Source: Pseudonocardia halophobica (lineage in GTDB: Bacteria > Actinomycetota > Actinomycetes > Mycobacteriales > Pseudonocardiaceae). Taken from it: DNA of 39,642 nt. A program made the translations under genes and the position numbers. The DNA is taken from positions 1 to 39,642 of the forward strand of contig NZ_BSFQ01000052.1 in the NCBI RefSeq assembly GCF_027922425.1, read 5' to 3'. Positions within the stretch are counted from its first letter, which is position 1, and every line of letters begins with the position of its first letter. The notes under the pieces are model-generated. The model was not told the origin of the DNA, made no database searches, and saw only the letters and a list, made by a program, of their open reading frames with translations. Below are positions 17,196 to 25,227 of this stretch, one piece after another.

Positions 17196-17779
17196 CCGAG
17201 GCCGTCGAGGAAGGCGTCGATCATGCGGCGCTGCAGGTCGGGTGTGGCGGCGCCGCCGTCGAGCAGGGCCAGCGCCTGGACGCCGTTGAGCATCGCCAGG
17301 AGCTGTTCGGCCAGGACGGCGTCGGGCACCCCGGTGGTGACCGACCCGTCCGCCCGGCCCGCCCGCAGGAAGCCGTGGATCTGCTCGCGCCACACCGCCA
17401 TGGCCTCGACATAGACCGCCGCCAGCTCGGCGTCGGCGAGGGCCCGCTGCCAGAAGGGCAGCACCACGCGCGCCTCGAGCCGGGTGACGTCCTCGACCGG
17501 CATCACCTCGAGGCAGAAGACCCGCAGTCCCGCCAGCCCGGTCGTCCCCGCCAGCCGCGCCCGGATCCGCGCGTTCGTCGCCTCGAAGACGTGCGTGAAC
17601 GCCGTCCGGACGAGCGCGTTCTTGTCCGGGAAGTAGTACTTGAGGGCACCGTTGGCCATGCCGATCGACGAGGAGATCTCGCGCATGGTCGCCGCGTCGA
17701 TGCCGCGCTCCGCGATCAACCGCCAGGTCGCCTCGGCGATCAGGGCCCGGCGCTCGTCGTGGTCAACCTGCTTGGGCAC
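17192..17779 (-). CDS. TetR-family transcriptional regulator
   Basis: GTG 17779 with GAGGGGAG upstream is the likely start of a 195-residue protein; the longer reading from 17914 crosses the promoter. The N-terminal HTH runs RRALIAEATWRLIAERGIDA, then MREISSSIGMANGALKYYFP, with the typical KNALVRTAF. The C-terminal ligand domain (EVMPVEDVTRLEARVVLPFW) resembles BetI-like regulators. It is divergent from the amine oxidase gene 199 bases away and convergent with the transporter. It probably represses the amine oxidase and permease operon; an imperfect palindrome at 17881-17900 may be its operator. Confidence 0.85.
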   Translation of the reverse strand: MPKQVDHDERRALIAEATWRLIAERGIDAATMREISSSIGMANGALKYYFPDKNALVRTAFTHVFEATNARIRARLAGTTGLAGLRVFCLEVMPVEDVTRLEARVVLPFWQRALADAELAAVYVEAMAVWREQIHGFLRAGRADGSVTTGVPDAVLAEQLLAMLNGVQALALLDGGAATPDLQRRMIDAFLDGLG

Positions 17780-17880
17780 CGTGCTCCCCTCACCGCCGCG
17801 CCCGTCCACGGTAACCGGGACGGCCTGCTCCGCACGCGCGGCTCCGCTGGTCGAGGTGCCACGCGGGGCGACCACCCGAC

Positions 17881-17900
17881 CGGCGTCTTGAACGATGCCG
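17881..17900. promoter_or_regulatory. Imperfect palindrome, candidate TetR operator
   Basis: CGGCGTCTTGAACGATGCCG matches its own reverse complement at 14 of 20 positions, with CGGC and GCCG ends. It lies in the gap between the divergent TetR and amine oxidase genes, 78 bases before the oxidase start. Candidate only. Confidence 0.35.
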
Positions 17901-17977
17901 AAAGGAATCCCCACTTCCCCTGCCGGCCGGTCTGCCCCACCCTTTTGTCTACACCCGGAGAAAAACGGAGATCACCC

Positions 17978-19963
17978 ATGCCGCCGATCGCCACCGACGC
18001 CGGTCCCGCGCACCCGCTCAGCCCGCTGACCGGCGACGAGATCAGCATCGCCCGCCAGGTCCTCACCGACGCCGGCCTCCTCCCGGAGACCTCGCGCGTG
18101 GTCTACCTCGGCCTCGAGGAGCCACCGAAGGAGGTGCTGTACGGGCCCGACTGCACCGCCGCCGAGCGCGTCGTCCGTGCCCTCCTGCACGACACCGTGA
18201 CGCCCGGGGGCCGCGACGTCCTCGTCTCGGTCAGCGCGAAGGCGGTGCTCGCCGAGCGGCGCCTCGACCCCGCGGCCGACGGGCAGCTGCCGGTGCTCGA
18301 CGAGGAGTTCGAGCTGGTCGAGCAGGTCCTGGCCACCGACGAGCGCTGGCTCGCCGCGCTGGCCGCGCGCGACCTCGACGTGGCCACGGTCCGCGTCGCC
18401 CCGCTCTCGGCCGGGGTGTTCGAGTACCCCGAGGAGACCGGGCGCCGGATCCTGCGCGGGCTCGCCTTCGTGCAGGAGCACCCGACCGACCACGCCTGGG
18501 CCCACCCCGTCGACGGGCTGGTCGGCTATGTCGACGTGGTCGACCGGACGGTGACCCAGGTGATCGACCTCGGTGTCGTGCCGATCCCGACCGAGTCCGG
18601 CAACTTCGACGACGTCGCCGTGACCGGCCCCCTGCGCACCTCGCAGAAGCCGATCGAGATCACCCAGCCCGAGGGCCCCAGCTTCACCCTCGACGGCAGC
18701 CTGCTCGAGTGGGAGAACTGGTCGGTCCGCATCGGCTTCGACGCGCGCGAGGGCCTGGTGCTGCACCAGATCTCCTTCCGCGACGGCGAGCGCGACCGCC
18801 CGATCGTCCACCGCGCGTCGATCTCGGAGATGGTCGTCCCCTACGCCGATCCCTCGCCGGTCCGGTCCTGGCAGAACTACTTCGACACCGGCGAGTACAT
18901 GATCGGCCGGTACGCCAACGCGCTGGAGCTCGGCTGCGACTGCGTCGGGGACATCACCTACCTCGACGCGGTGATCGCGGACGAGTTCGGCCACCCCCGG
19001 GTGCTGCCCAACGCGATCTGCCTCCACGAGGAGGACTACGGGATCCTCTGGAAGCACACCGACCTGTGGGCCGGCTCCGCGGAGACCCGCCGCCAGCGCC
19101 GCATGGTGATCTCCTTCTTCACCACCATCGGCAACTACGACTACGGCTTCTACTGGTACCTCTACCTCGACGGAACCATCGAGTGCGAGGCCAAGGCCAC
19201 CGGCGTCGTCTTCACCTCGGCCTACCCCGGCCCCGGGTACGACGAGGTCAACCCCTACGCCTCCCAGCTCGCCCCCGGCCTGGGCGCCCCCTACCACCAG
19301 CACCTCTTCAGCGCCCGGCTCGACATGGCCGTCGACGGTCCGGTCAACCTCGTCGAGGAGGTCGAGGTCCGGCGCGTGCCCACGGGCCCGGACAACCCGC
19401 GCGGCAACGCCTTCACCCACAGCCGCACCCCGCTGCGCCGCGAGTCCGAGGCCCAGCGCCTCGCCGACACCCGCAAGGGCCGGGTCTGGCACGTCACCAA
19501 CCCGGACTCGCGCAACCGGCTCGGCGACCCCGTGGCCTACGCCCTCGTTCCCGAGGGCAACCCGGAGCTGCTCGCCGACGAGGACTCGTCCATCCACCGC
19601 CGCGCCACGTTCGCCGCGAAGCACCTGTGGGTCACCCGCTTCGACCCGGCCGAGCGCTACGCCGCCGGCGACTTCGTCAACCAGCACGCCGGCGGCGCAG
19701 GCCTGCCCGCCTACGTCGCACACGACCGCGACATCGACGGCCAGGACCTCGTCGTCTGGCACACCTTCGGGCTCACCCACTTCCCGCGCCCCGAGGACTG
19801 GCCGATCATGCCCGTCGACCACACGGGGTTCGTCCTCAGGCCGGTCGGCTTCTTCGACCGCAACCCCGCCCTCGACGTCCCCCGCACCCGAAGCGCGCAC
19901 TGCGCGGCCCGGGCCGCTGCGAACGGGGCCGGCGAGCCCCTCCCGGGAGCCGACCATGAGTGA
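17978..19963 (+). CDS. Copper amine oxidase (primary-amine oxidase)
   Basis: ATG 17978 follows a CGGAG site; a reading frame open upstream to 16385 is antisense to TetR and not part of the gene. The 661-residue protein has the copper amine oxidase marks: catalytic base Asp303 in YFDTGEY, topaquinone precursor Tyr387 in TIGNYDYGFYW, copper ligands His440 and His442 (YHQHLF) and His601 in LTHFPRPEDWP. It oxidises primary amines to aldehyde, ammonia and peroxide. It closely recalls the Arthrobacter phenylethylamine/histamine oxidases. Beside an iac cluster it could turn tryptamine into indole-3-acetaldehyde, though phenylethylamine or tyramine is equally possible. No aldehyde dehydrogenase is in the window. 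No signal peptide. Confidence 0.92.
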   Translation: MPPIATDAGPAHPLSPLTGDEISIARQVLTDAGLLPETSRVVYLGLEEPPKEVLYGPDCTAAERVVRALLHDTVTPGGRDVLVSVSAKAVLAERRLDPAADGQLPVLDEEFELVEQVLATDERWLAALAARDLDVATVRVAPLSAGVFEYPEETGRRILRGLAFVQEHPTDHAWAHPVDGLVGYVDVVDRTVTQVIDLGVVPIPTESGNFDDVAVTGPLRTSQKPIEITQPEGPSFTLDGSLLEWENWSVRIGFDAREGLVLHQISFRDGERDRPIVHRASISEMVVPYADPSPVRSWQNYFDTGEYMIGRYANALELGCDCVGDITYLDAVIADEFGHPRVLPNAICLHEEDYGILWKHTDLWAGSAETRRQRRMVISFFTTIGNYDYGFYWYLYLDGTIECEAKATGVVFTSAYPGPGYDEVNPYASQLAPGLGAPYHQHLFSARLDMAVDGPVNLVEEVEVRRVPTGPDNPRGNAFTHSRTPLRRESEAQRLADTRKGRVWHVTNPDSRNRLGDPVAYALVPEGNPELLADEDSSIHRRATFAAKHLWVTRFDPAERYAAGDFVNQHAGGAGLPAYVAHDRDIDGQDLVVWHTFGLTHFPRPEDWPIMPVDHTGFVLRPVGFFDRNPALDVPRTRSAHCAARAAANGAGEPLPGADHE

Positions 19964-21428
19964 GCAGACCGCCCCCGCCCCCACGGCCGACCGCGGCCAC
20001 ACGCTGCGCGGCTCCATCGGCGTCGCCGGGATCGTCTTCCTCGTGGTGGCCGCGGCCGCCCCGCTGACCGCCATCGGCGGCGCGCTACCGGTCATGCTGG
20101 CGATCGGCAACGGCCCCGGCGTGCCGATGGCGTTCCTCGTCGTCGCCGTGGTCCTGCTGGTCTTCAGCGTCGGCTACGCCGCGATGAGCCACCACGTCGT
20201 GGACGCCGGCGCCTTCTACGCCTACGTCACCCGCGGGCTCGGCGCCCGGCTCGGGCTCGGCGCGGCCGGGCTCGCGCTGCTGACCTACACCGCCATCCAG
20301 GCCGCGGTCTACGGCCTGGCCACCACCACGCTGCAGGGGCTGATCACGCAGTACGGCGGGCCGGAGATCCCCTGGTGGGTCCTGGCCGCGGTGCTGATCG
20401 GCGTCGTCGGCCTGCTCGGCTACCGCAGCATCGACGTGGGCGCCAAGGTGCTCGGCGTGCTGCTCGTCCTCGAGATCGCGGTCGTCGCCGTCCTCGCCGT
20501 CACGATCCTCGTGAAGGGCGGGCCGGAGGGCTACTCGCTCACCTCGTTCTCGCCCGCCACCTTCTTCCAGGGCGGGGCCGGGATCGCGGTCATGTTCGCG
20601 GTCGCCTCCTTCGTCGGCTTCGAGGCCACCGCCATCTACGGCGAGGAGGCCCGCGAGCCGAAGCGCACGATCCCGCGGGCCACCTACATCGCGGTCATCC
20701 TGATCGGCGTCTTCTACGCGATCGCCAGCTGGACGATCGTCATCGCGTACGGCCCGAGCCAGGTCGAGGCCGCGGCGCAGGCCGACACCGCGGGCCTCGT
20801 CTTCGCGGCGGCAGCGCAGTACATCGGGCCGGTCTACGCCGACGTGATGGCCGTCCTGCTGCTGACCAGCCTGTTCGCCGCGCTGCTGGCCTTCCACAAC
20901 GCCATCTCCCGCTACCTCTACGCCCTCGGCCGGCAGGGCGTCGGCCCGGAGACGCTGGCCCGCACGCACCCGCGGCACGGCTCGCCGTACGTCGGCTCGC
21001 TCACCCAGAGCACCTCGGCGGTGCTGCTGCTCGGCGTCTTCGCGCTCGCGGGCGCGGACCCGGTGCTGACCCTGTTCACCTGGATGTCCGGGGTGGCGAC
21101 GGTGAGCGTCCTGGTCCTGATGGTGCTGACGGCCGTGGCGATCCTGGTGTTCTTCGCCCGGCACCGGGTGGACGAGCGCGTGTGGAACACGCGCATCGCC
21201 CCGGCCCTCGGGCTCGTCGGGATCGTGTTCGTCACCGTCCTGGTGCTGCTGAACTTCACCACGCTGATCAGCGGCTCGGCCGTGCTCGCCGGCGTCCTGC
21301 TCGCCGTGGTCGCGGCGGCGTTCCTCGGCGGTGTCGCCGTCGCCGTCGTGACGCACCCCGCGCAGAGCGGCGGGGTGCCCGGGCACCAGCTCGGCCTCAC
21401 CCCGCAGCAGGCCCTGTCCGACGACTGA
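19956..21428 (+). CDS. APC-family amine/amino-acid permease
   Basis: It overlaps the amine oxidase by 8 bases, so the two are co-translated. The 490-residue protein has about 12-14 membrane segments, starting TLRGSIGVAGIVFLVVAAAA, and the APC marks FYAYVTRGLG, FVGFEATAIYGEEAREPKRT and FHNAISRYLYALGRQG. APC transporters import amino acids and amines by cation symport. Coupling to the oxidase makes uptake of a primary amine such as tryptamine or phenylethylamine the best guess. Its stop is only 4 bases from the convergent phosphatase gene. Confidence 0.87.
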   Translation: MSEQTAPAPTADRGHTLRGSIGVAGIVFLVVAAAAPLTAIGGALPVMLAIGNGPGVPMAFLVVAVVLLVFSVGYAAMSHHVVDAGAFYAYVTRGLGARLGLGAAGLALLTYTAIQAAVYGLATTTLQGLITQYGGPEIPWWVLAAVLIGVVGLLGYRSIDVGAKVLGVLLVLEIAVVAVLAVTILVKGGPEGYSLTSFSPATFFQGGAGIAVMFAVASFVGFEATAIYGEEAREPKRTIPRATYIAVILIGVFYAIASWTIVIAYGPSQVEAAAQADTAGLVFAAAAQYIGPVYADVMAVLLLTSLFAALLAFHNAISRYLYALGRQGVGPETLARTHPRHGSPYVGSLTQSTSAVLLLGVFALAGADPVLTLFTWMSGVATVSVLVLMVLTAVAILVFFARHRVDERVWNTRIAPALGLVGIVFVTVLVLLNFTTLISGSAVLAGVLLAVVAAAFLGGVAVAVVTHPAQSGGVPGHQLGLTPQQALSDD

Positions 21429-21432
21429 CCAT

Positions 21433-22173
21433 CTACCCCGGGTGCTCGACGAGGAGCGCGTCGAGCTCGTCGAGCATCGCCGGGGTGAGCCCGTGGTCGA
21501 GCAGGAACGCACGGCTGCCGCCGTGGCGGTCGTCCACGGCGGCGAGGAAGCGCAGGATCGTGCCGGGTTCGGCCGTCAGCGCCTCGGGCGGGTAGACGTC
21601 GACCGCGTCGCCGTAGGAGGCCATGGTCCGCAGCCGGGCCATGGCCTCGGCGGCGTCCGCCGCGCCCCGCGCGTAGTCGGCGGCGATGTCCTCGTGCTCC
21701 ACCCCGAGGGCGTCGAGCAGGACGGCGACCACGGCACCGGTGCGGTCCTTGCCCACCGTGCAGTGCAGGAGGACCGGGAGCGTACCGGGCTCGAGCAGCT
21801 CCGCGACGGACCCGGCGACCGCCTCGGCGCCCTCGTCGAGGTAGCGCAGGTAGGTGCCGACGAGCGGGTCGTCGCCCGGCATCGGCGCCACCGCCGACCC
21901 CGGGGCGACCAGGGCCCGCAGGCGCACGGGGTGCGGGGCGTGGCGGACCCCGAGCCGGTCGAGCGGGCCCCGGCCCTCCTGGTCGACCTCGTGGGGCAGG
22001 CGGAGGTCGATCGTCGACGCGATGCCGGTGTCCGCGAGCAGCCGGCGACCGGCCGCGAGGTCGAGGAACTGCGGCGTGCCGCTCCGGTACAGCAGGCCGG
22101 GCCGCACCCGCCCGCCGGAGCGGGTCCGCAGACCCGCGACCTCGCGGAACCCCAGCAACCCGGGGTACCTCAC
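21433..22173 (-). CDS. Protein-tyrosine-phosphatase-like enzyme (MptpB type)
   Basis: GTG 22173 overlaps the thiolase stop (GTGA); the longer frame upstream is a shadow of the thiolase gene. The 246-residue protein has the P-loop HCTVGKDRTG (Cys nucleophile, C-x5-R), plus the N-terminal FREVAGLRT and YRSGTPQFL typical of the MptpB/IphP family, which act on phosphotyrosine, phosphoserine and sometimes phosphoinositides. It is the last gene of the nine-gene operon that also has the dikinase-like protein. Its target may be a phosphorylated protein or a phosphorylated intermediate; this is inference. No signal peptide. Confidence 0.82.
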   Translation of the reverse strand: MRYPGLLGFREVAGLRTRSGGRVRPGLLYRSGTPQFLDLAAGRRLLADTGIASTIDLRLPHEVDQEGRGPLDRLGVRHAPHPVRLRALVAPGSAVAPMPGDDPLVGTYLRYLDEGAEAVAGSVAELLEPGTLPVLLHCTVGKDRTGAVVAVLLDALGVEHEDIAADYARGAADAAEAMARLRTMASYGDAVDVYPPEALTAEPGTILRFLAAVDDRHGGSRAFLLDHGLTPAMLDELDALLVEHPG

Positions 22174-23306
22174 AGGACCGACAGGATCGTGACGACACAG
22201 GCGTTGCCGTCCATGCCCGCGGCGCCGCCACCCATCGTCTCGACGAGGCCGACGCGGTGCCGGGCGACCTGCCGGGCCTCGGCCCGGCCGCGCAGCTGCC
22301 ACGCGATCTCGGCGATCTGCGCGGTTCCCGTGCCGCCCAACGGGTGTCCGCGGGACAGCAGCCCACCGCTCGGGTTCACCGGCTGGGCGCCGTCGCGGGC
22401 GGTGTGGCCGGAGGGCGCCAGCTCCGCGCCCTTGCCGCGGGGGGCGAGGCCGAGGGCCTCGAGCGTGAGGATCTCGCCGATGGTGAAGGCGTCGTGCACC
22501 TCGAGGACGTCGATCTCCCCGGGCGTCCGTCCGGCCTGCGCGTAGGCCTGCTCGGCGGCCCGGACCACGCTGGCATAGCCCCAGACGTCGTCCGTGCGGT
22601 GGTCCCACAGCGCCCCGGAGACCATCGCCGAGGCCTCGATCCGCAGGTCGTCCGGGTTGCCGCGCTCGGGTCCCACGATCAGGGCGCCTGCCCCGTCGCT
22701 GGTCGGGCAGCACTGCAGGAAGGTCAGTGGGTCCGCGATCATGCGGGACGCGAGGACCTCCTCGACCGTCGGTGCCTTCTTCCGCAGCTGCGCACGGGGG
22801 TTGTCCAGGCCGTTGCGCTTGTTCTTCACGGCGACGGCGGCGAGCTGCTCGGGCGTGACCCCGAACTCCTGCACGTACCGCTGGGCCTGCAACGCGTACA
22901 GCCCCGGCAGGGGCAGCGACGCGGCGCCCTCGGGGTCGGTCGCCTCGGGCACGATCGCTCCCGAGAACAGCGTCGACATCTGGTCGACGCCGAGGACCAG
23001 CACACAGCCGAAGCGGCCGAGGCGGACCGCCTCGACGGCCTCGTGGTAGGCGCTGGTGCCACTCGCGCAGGCGTTCTCGACGGTCCACATCGGAACCCCG
23101 GGCAGCCCGAGCCCCCGCTGCACCCGCGTCGCGACACCGGGCGGGCCGAACACGGACCCGACCACGATCGCGTCGATCTGCCCCGGCGTGATGCCGGCGT
23201 CGCGGACCGCCTCGGCGACCGCGGTCCAGGCGAGCGACTCGACGCGGCGCTCGGGCTGGAGGCCGTAGTCGCTGGTCCCGACGCCCCACAGCATCGGCTG
23301 GTTCAC
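22170..23306 (-). CDS. Thiolase (SCP2-thiolase/acetyl-CoA acetyltransferase-like)
   Basis: GTG 23306 overlaps the stop of the OB-fold gene (GTGA). The 378-residue protein has the thiolase Cys80 in VENACASGTSAYHEAV, LEVHDAFTIGEIL, and the C-terminal His loop GGLLSRGHPLGGTGTAQI. The HDAF and GHPLG forms belong to the SCP2-type thiolases, which often pair with a DUF35 Zn-ribbon/OB protein, as here. The likely reaction is CoA-dependent cleavage of a 3-oxoacyl-CoA, or the reverse. Together with the CoA ligase at the other end of the operon it points to a CoA-bound 3-oxoacid intermediate. Confidence 0.85.
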   Translation of the reverse strand: MNQPMLWGVGTSDYGLQPERRVESLAWTAVAEAVRDAGITPGQIDAIVVGSVFGPPGVATRVQRGLGLPGVPMWTVENACASGTSAYHEAVEAVRLGRFGCVLVLGVDQMSTLFSGAIVPEATDPEGAASLPLPGLYALQAQRYVQEFGVTPEQLAAVAVKNKRNGLDNPRAQLRKKAPTVEEVLASRMIADPLTFLQCCPTSDGAGALIVGPERGNPDDLRIEASAMVSGALWDHRTDDVWGYASVVRAAEQAYAQAGRTPGEIDVLEVHDAFTIGEILTLEALGLAPRGKGAELAPSGHTARDGAQPVNPSGGLLSRGHPLGGTGTAQIAEIAWQLRGRAEARQVARHRVGLVETMGGGAAGMDGNACVVTILSVL

Positions 23307-23728
23307 GGGGTCACCTCGTCGTCGATCGTGGCGGCCACCAGGTCGCCGAGGTCCGTGCCGGTGATCCGCAGGCGCGTGCCGATCGGCAGGACGGCGGGCT
23401 CCGCGAGGTGCACGAGGACCCGCGGCCCGTCGTCCAGGTCGAGGTAGGCCAGGCCGAACGGCGGCCGCCGCTCTCCCACCGGGATCGCGACGACGGTCGA
23501 CGACCAGGCCGCGCCCGTCGTCGCGAACCGGGCCGGCTCGACGGGCCCGTAGCAGGCCGGGCACCACGGCACGCCGTCCTGCGCGACCGGGTACCGGCAG
23601 GCGGTGCAGCGGACCCCGAGGACCGCGTCGCCGTCGAGCAGCGGCCGGGGGTCGGCGACGGGCAGCCCGCCCACCGCGGCCCCCGGCCGGCGCTTCGTCG
23701 GGCGACCGACACCCAGCTCGGTGCTCAT
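23303..23728 (-). CDS. DUF35 Zn-ribbon/OB-fold protein, thiolase partner
   Basis: Its start codon overlaps the carboxyltransferase stop by one base (TGATG). The 141-residue protein has an N-terminal Cys-x2-Cys...Cys-x2-Cys zinc ribbon (CTACRYPVAQDGVPWCPAC) and an OB-fold C-terminal half (GAAWSSTVVAIPV, LDDGPRVLVHL). DUF35 proteins bind SCP2-type thiolases and support acyl-CoA binding. The gene directly before the thiolase confirms the pair. Confidence 0.87.
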   Translation of the reverse strand: MSTELGVGRPTKRRPGAAVGGLPVADPRPLLDGDAVLGVRCTACRYPVAQDGVPWCPACYGPVEPARFATTGAAWSSTVVAIPVGERRPPFGLAYLDLDDGPRVLVHLAEPAVLPIGTRLRITGTDLGDLVAATIDDEVTP

Positions 23729-25227
23729 CAGTGGTCCCCTTCGAGGGTCAGCTCGAAGCCGGGGCCGTCGATGTGCAGGTACGCGCCGACGGAGGTCTCC
23801 ACGAGCTCCCGGATGAACCGGGCCTGCCTGGTGGTCGGCGCGAAGTCCCGGTTGCGCTGCGGAGTGGCCCGCATGACGTCGATGTCGCTCTCCGGCACCA
23901 GCAGGCGCAGGATCAGCTCGTCGTCGGAGATCGACTCGCCGAACCGGCGGCGCAGCTCCGCGAGGCTCGGCTGCGGCGGCTGCCAGTCCGCGTAGCTCTT
24001 CGCCTTGGCCGAGCTCATGATCGTGTCGAGGACGTTCTGGTCGAGCGGGGCGACGGGCTTCCCGTAGAAGCCGTGGGCATAGATCATCACCTCGTCCGGG
24101 ACGACCGAGTAGCGCTTGCCGGTCACGATGTTCAGCACCGCTTGGGTGCCGACGAGCTGCGAGAACGGGGTGGCCATCACCGGGTAGCCGAGCTCCTCGC
24201 GGACCCGGGACATCTCGTCGAGGACCTCCTCGAACCGGTCCTCCATGCCCCGCGCCCGCAGCTGGTCCTTGAACGTGCCGGTCATGCCGCCGGGCAGCTG
24301 GTGGCGGTAGAGGAACAGCGAGTACTCCGCCGGCGTGCCGACCGGGAGGTCCTCGTACTCCGCCACCCGCAGCAGGTGCTCGGCGACCGGGGCGAAGCGG
24401 GTCTCGTCGAGGTCGACGTCGAACCCGGCGTAGCGCAGGTTGGCCACGGTGTTCTCGGTCGACGGCAGGGACACCCCGGCGGCGAGGGGCTTCGACGCGG
24501 TGTGCACGACGTCCGCGCCCGCCAGCACGCCCTCCAGGTAGTTCAGCGGGGCGAGCGCGTTGTTGCTGTGGAAGTGGATCTCCACCGGGAGGTCGCCGGC
24601 CGCGGCCTTGATCGCGGCGACCAGCGTGCGGGTGCGCTCCGGAGTGAGCAGCCCGGCGGCGTCCTCCAGCTCGATGCCGTCCGCACCGAGCGCGACGAGC
24701 TCCTTCGTGCGGGCCGCGTAGTACTCGTCCGTGTGGTACGGGCTGTCCGCATAGAGGATGCAGGGGATCGCCTTCGCGCCCTCGGCCTGCGCGGTCTTCA
24801 CCAGACGGCCGATCTTGTCGGTGTTGAACAGGCCGTCGTAGATCCAGAAGCTGCCGATGCCGTGCGCGACGAGCCGCTGCACCCACAGGTCCATGACGCT
24901 GTCGGCGGTGAGCCCGAAGGTCACGATGCCGTTGCTGCGGGTCCCGGCCCGGACGGTGGTGCGCGGCATCGCCCGCGACAGCGAGATCAGCTGCTCCCAG
25001 GGGTCCTCCTTGCAGTGCCGCACGAGGACCTCGAAGATCGAGCTGCCCACCAGGTCGATGGTGTGGAAGCCGGTGCGGTCGAGCTCGCCGGCGATCGGCA
25101 GGCCCATGTCCCGGCGCAGCTTCATCCCCCACCAGCTCTGCGGGCCGTCCCGCAGCGTCTGGTCGACGATCTCGATGCGTCGCCGGCCCCCGCCCTCGGT
25201 CCGCGGGGCCACGTCCAGGTAGTTCAT
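23728..25227 (-). CDS. Biotin-dependent carboxyltransferase subunit (5S/oxaloacetate-decarboxylase-alpha-like) with altered active site
   Basis: ATG 25227 overlaps the biotin carboxylase stop (ATGA). The 499-residue protein is a TIM-barrel carboxyltransferase: IVDQTLRDGPQSWWG, FWIYDGLFNTDKI, the metal strand IHFHSNN, and GVSLPSTENTVANL, which align with oadA/pyruvate carboxylase 5S subunits. In these enzymes the strand before AGLLTP reads IKDMAGLLTP with a carbamylated Lys that binds the metal. Here it reads LEDAAGLLTP, with Glu where Lys is expected, and the usual HxHxHD is HFHSN. The usual substrate is pyruvate; these changes suggest another acceptor. With the adjoining carboxylase and carrier it would complete a three-part biotin enzyme. 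Confidence 0.82.
   Translation of the reverse strand: MNYLDVAPRTEGGGRRRIEIVDQTLRDGPQSWWGMKLRRDMGLPIAGELDRTGFHTIDLVGSSIFEVLVRHCKEDPWEQLISLSRAMPRTTVRAGTRSNGIVTFGLTADSVMDLWVQRLVAHGIGSFWIYDGLFNTDKIGRLVKTAQAEGAKAIPCILYADSPYHTDEYYAARTKELVALGADGIELEDAAGLLTPERTRTLVAAIKAAAGDLPVEIHFHSNNALAPLNYLEGVLAGADVVHTASKPLAAGVSLPSTENTVANLRYAGFDVDLDETRFAPVAEHLLRVAEYEDLPVGTPAEYSLFLYRHQLPGGMTGTFKDQLRARGMEDRFEEVLDEMSRVREELGYPVMATPFSQLVGTQAVLNIVTGKRYSVVPDEVMIYAHGFYGKPVAPLDQNVLDTIMSSAKAKSYADWQPPQPSLAELRRRFGESISDDELILRLLVPESDIDVMRATPQRNRDFAPTTRQARFIRELVETSVGAYLHIDGPGFELTLEGDH

Noticed and set aside
16385..17977. Open frame of about 530 codons continuing into the amine oxidase
   Set aside because: It is antisense to the TetR gene and overlaps the transporter in another frame; its residues are Arg/Pro/Gly-rich shadow sequence, and the family similarity begins at ATG 17978 with its own ribosome site.
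21433..23289. 618-codon frame joining the phosphatase to upstream sequence
   Set aside because: The upstream part is the thiolase gene in another frame; the phosphatase starts at GTG 22173 in the GTGA overlap.
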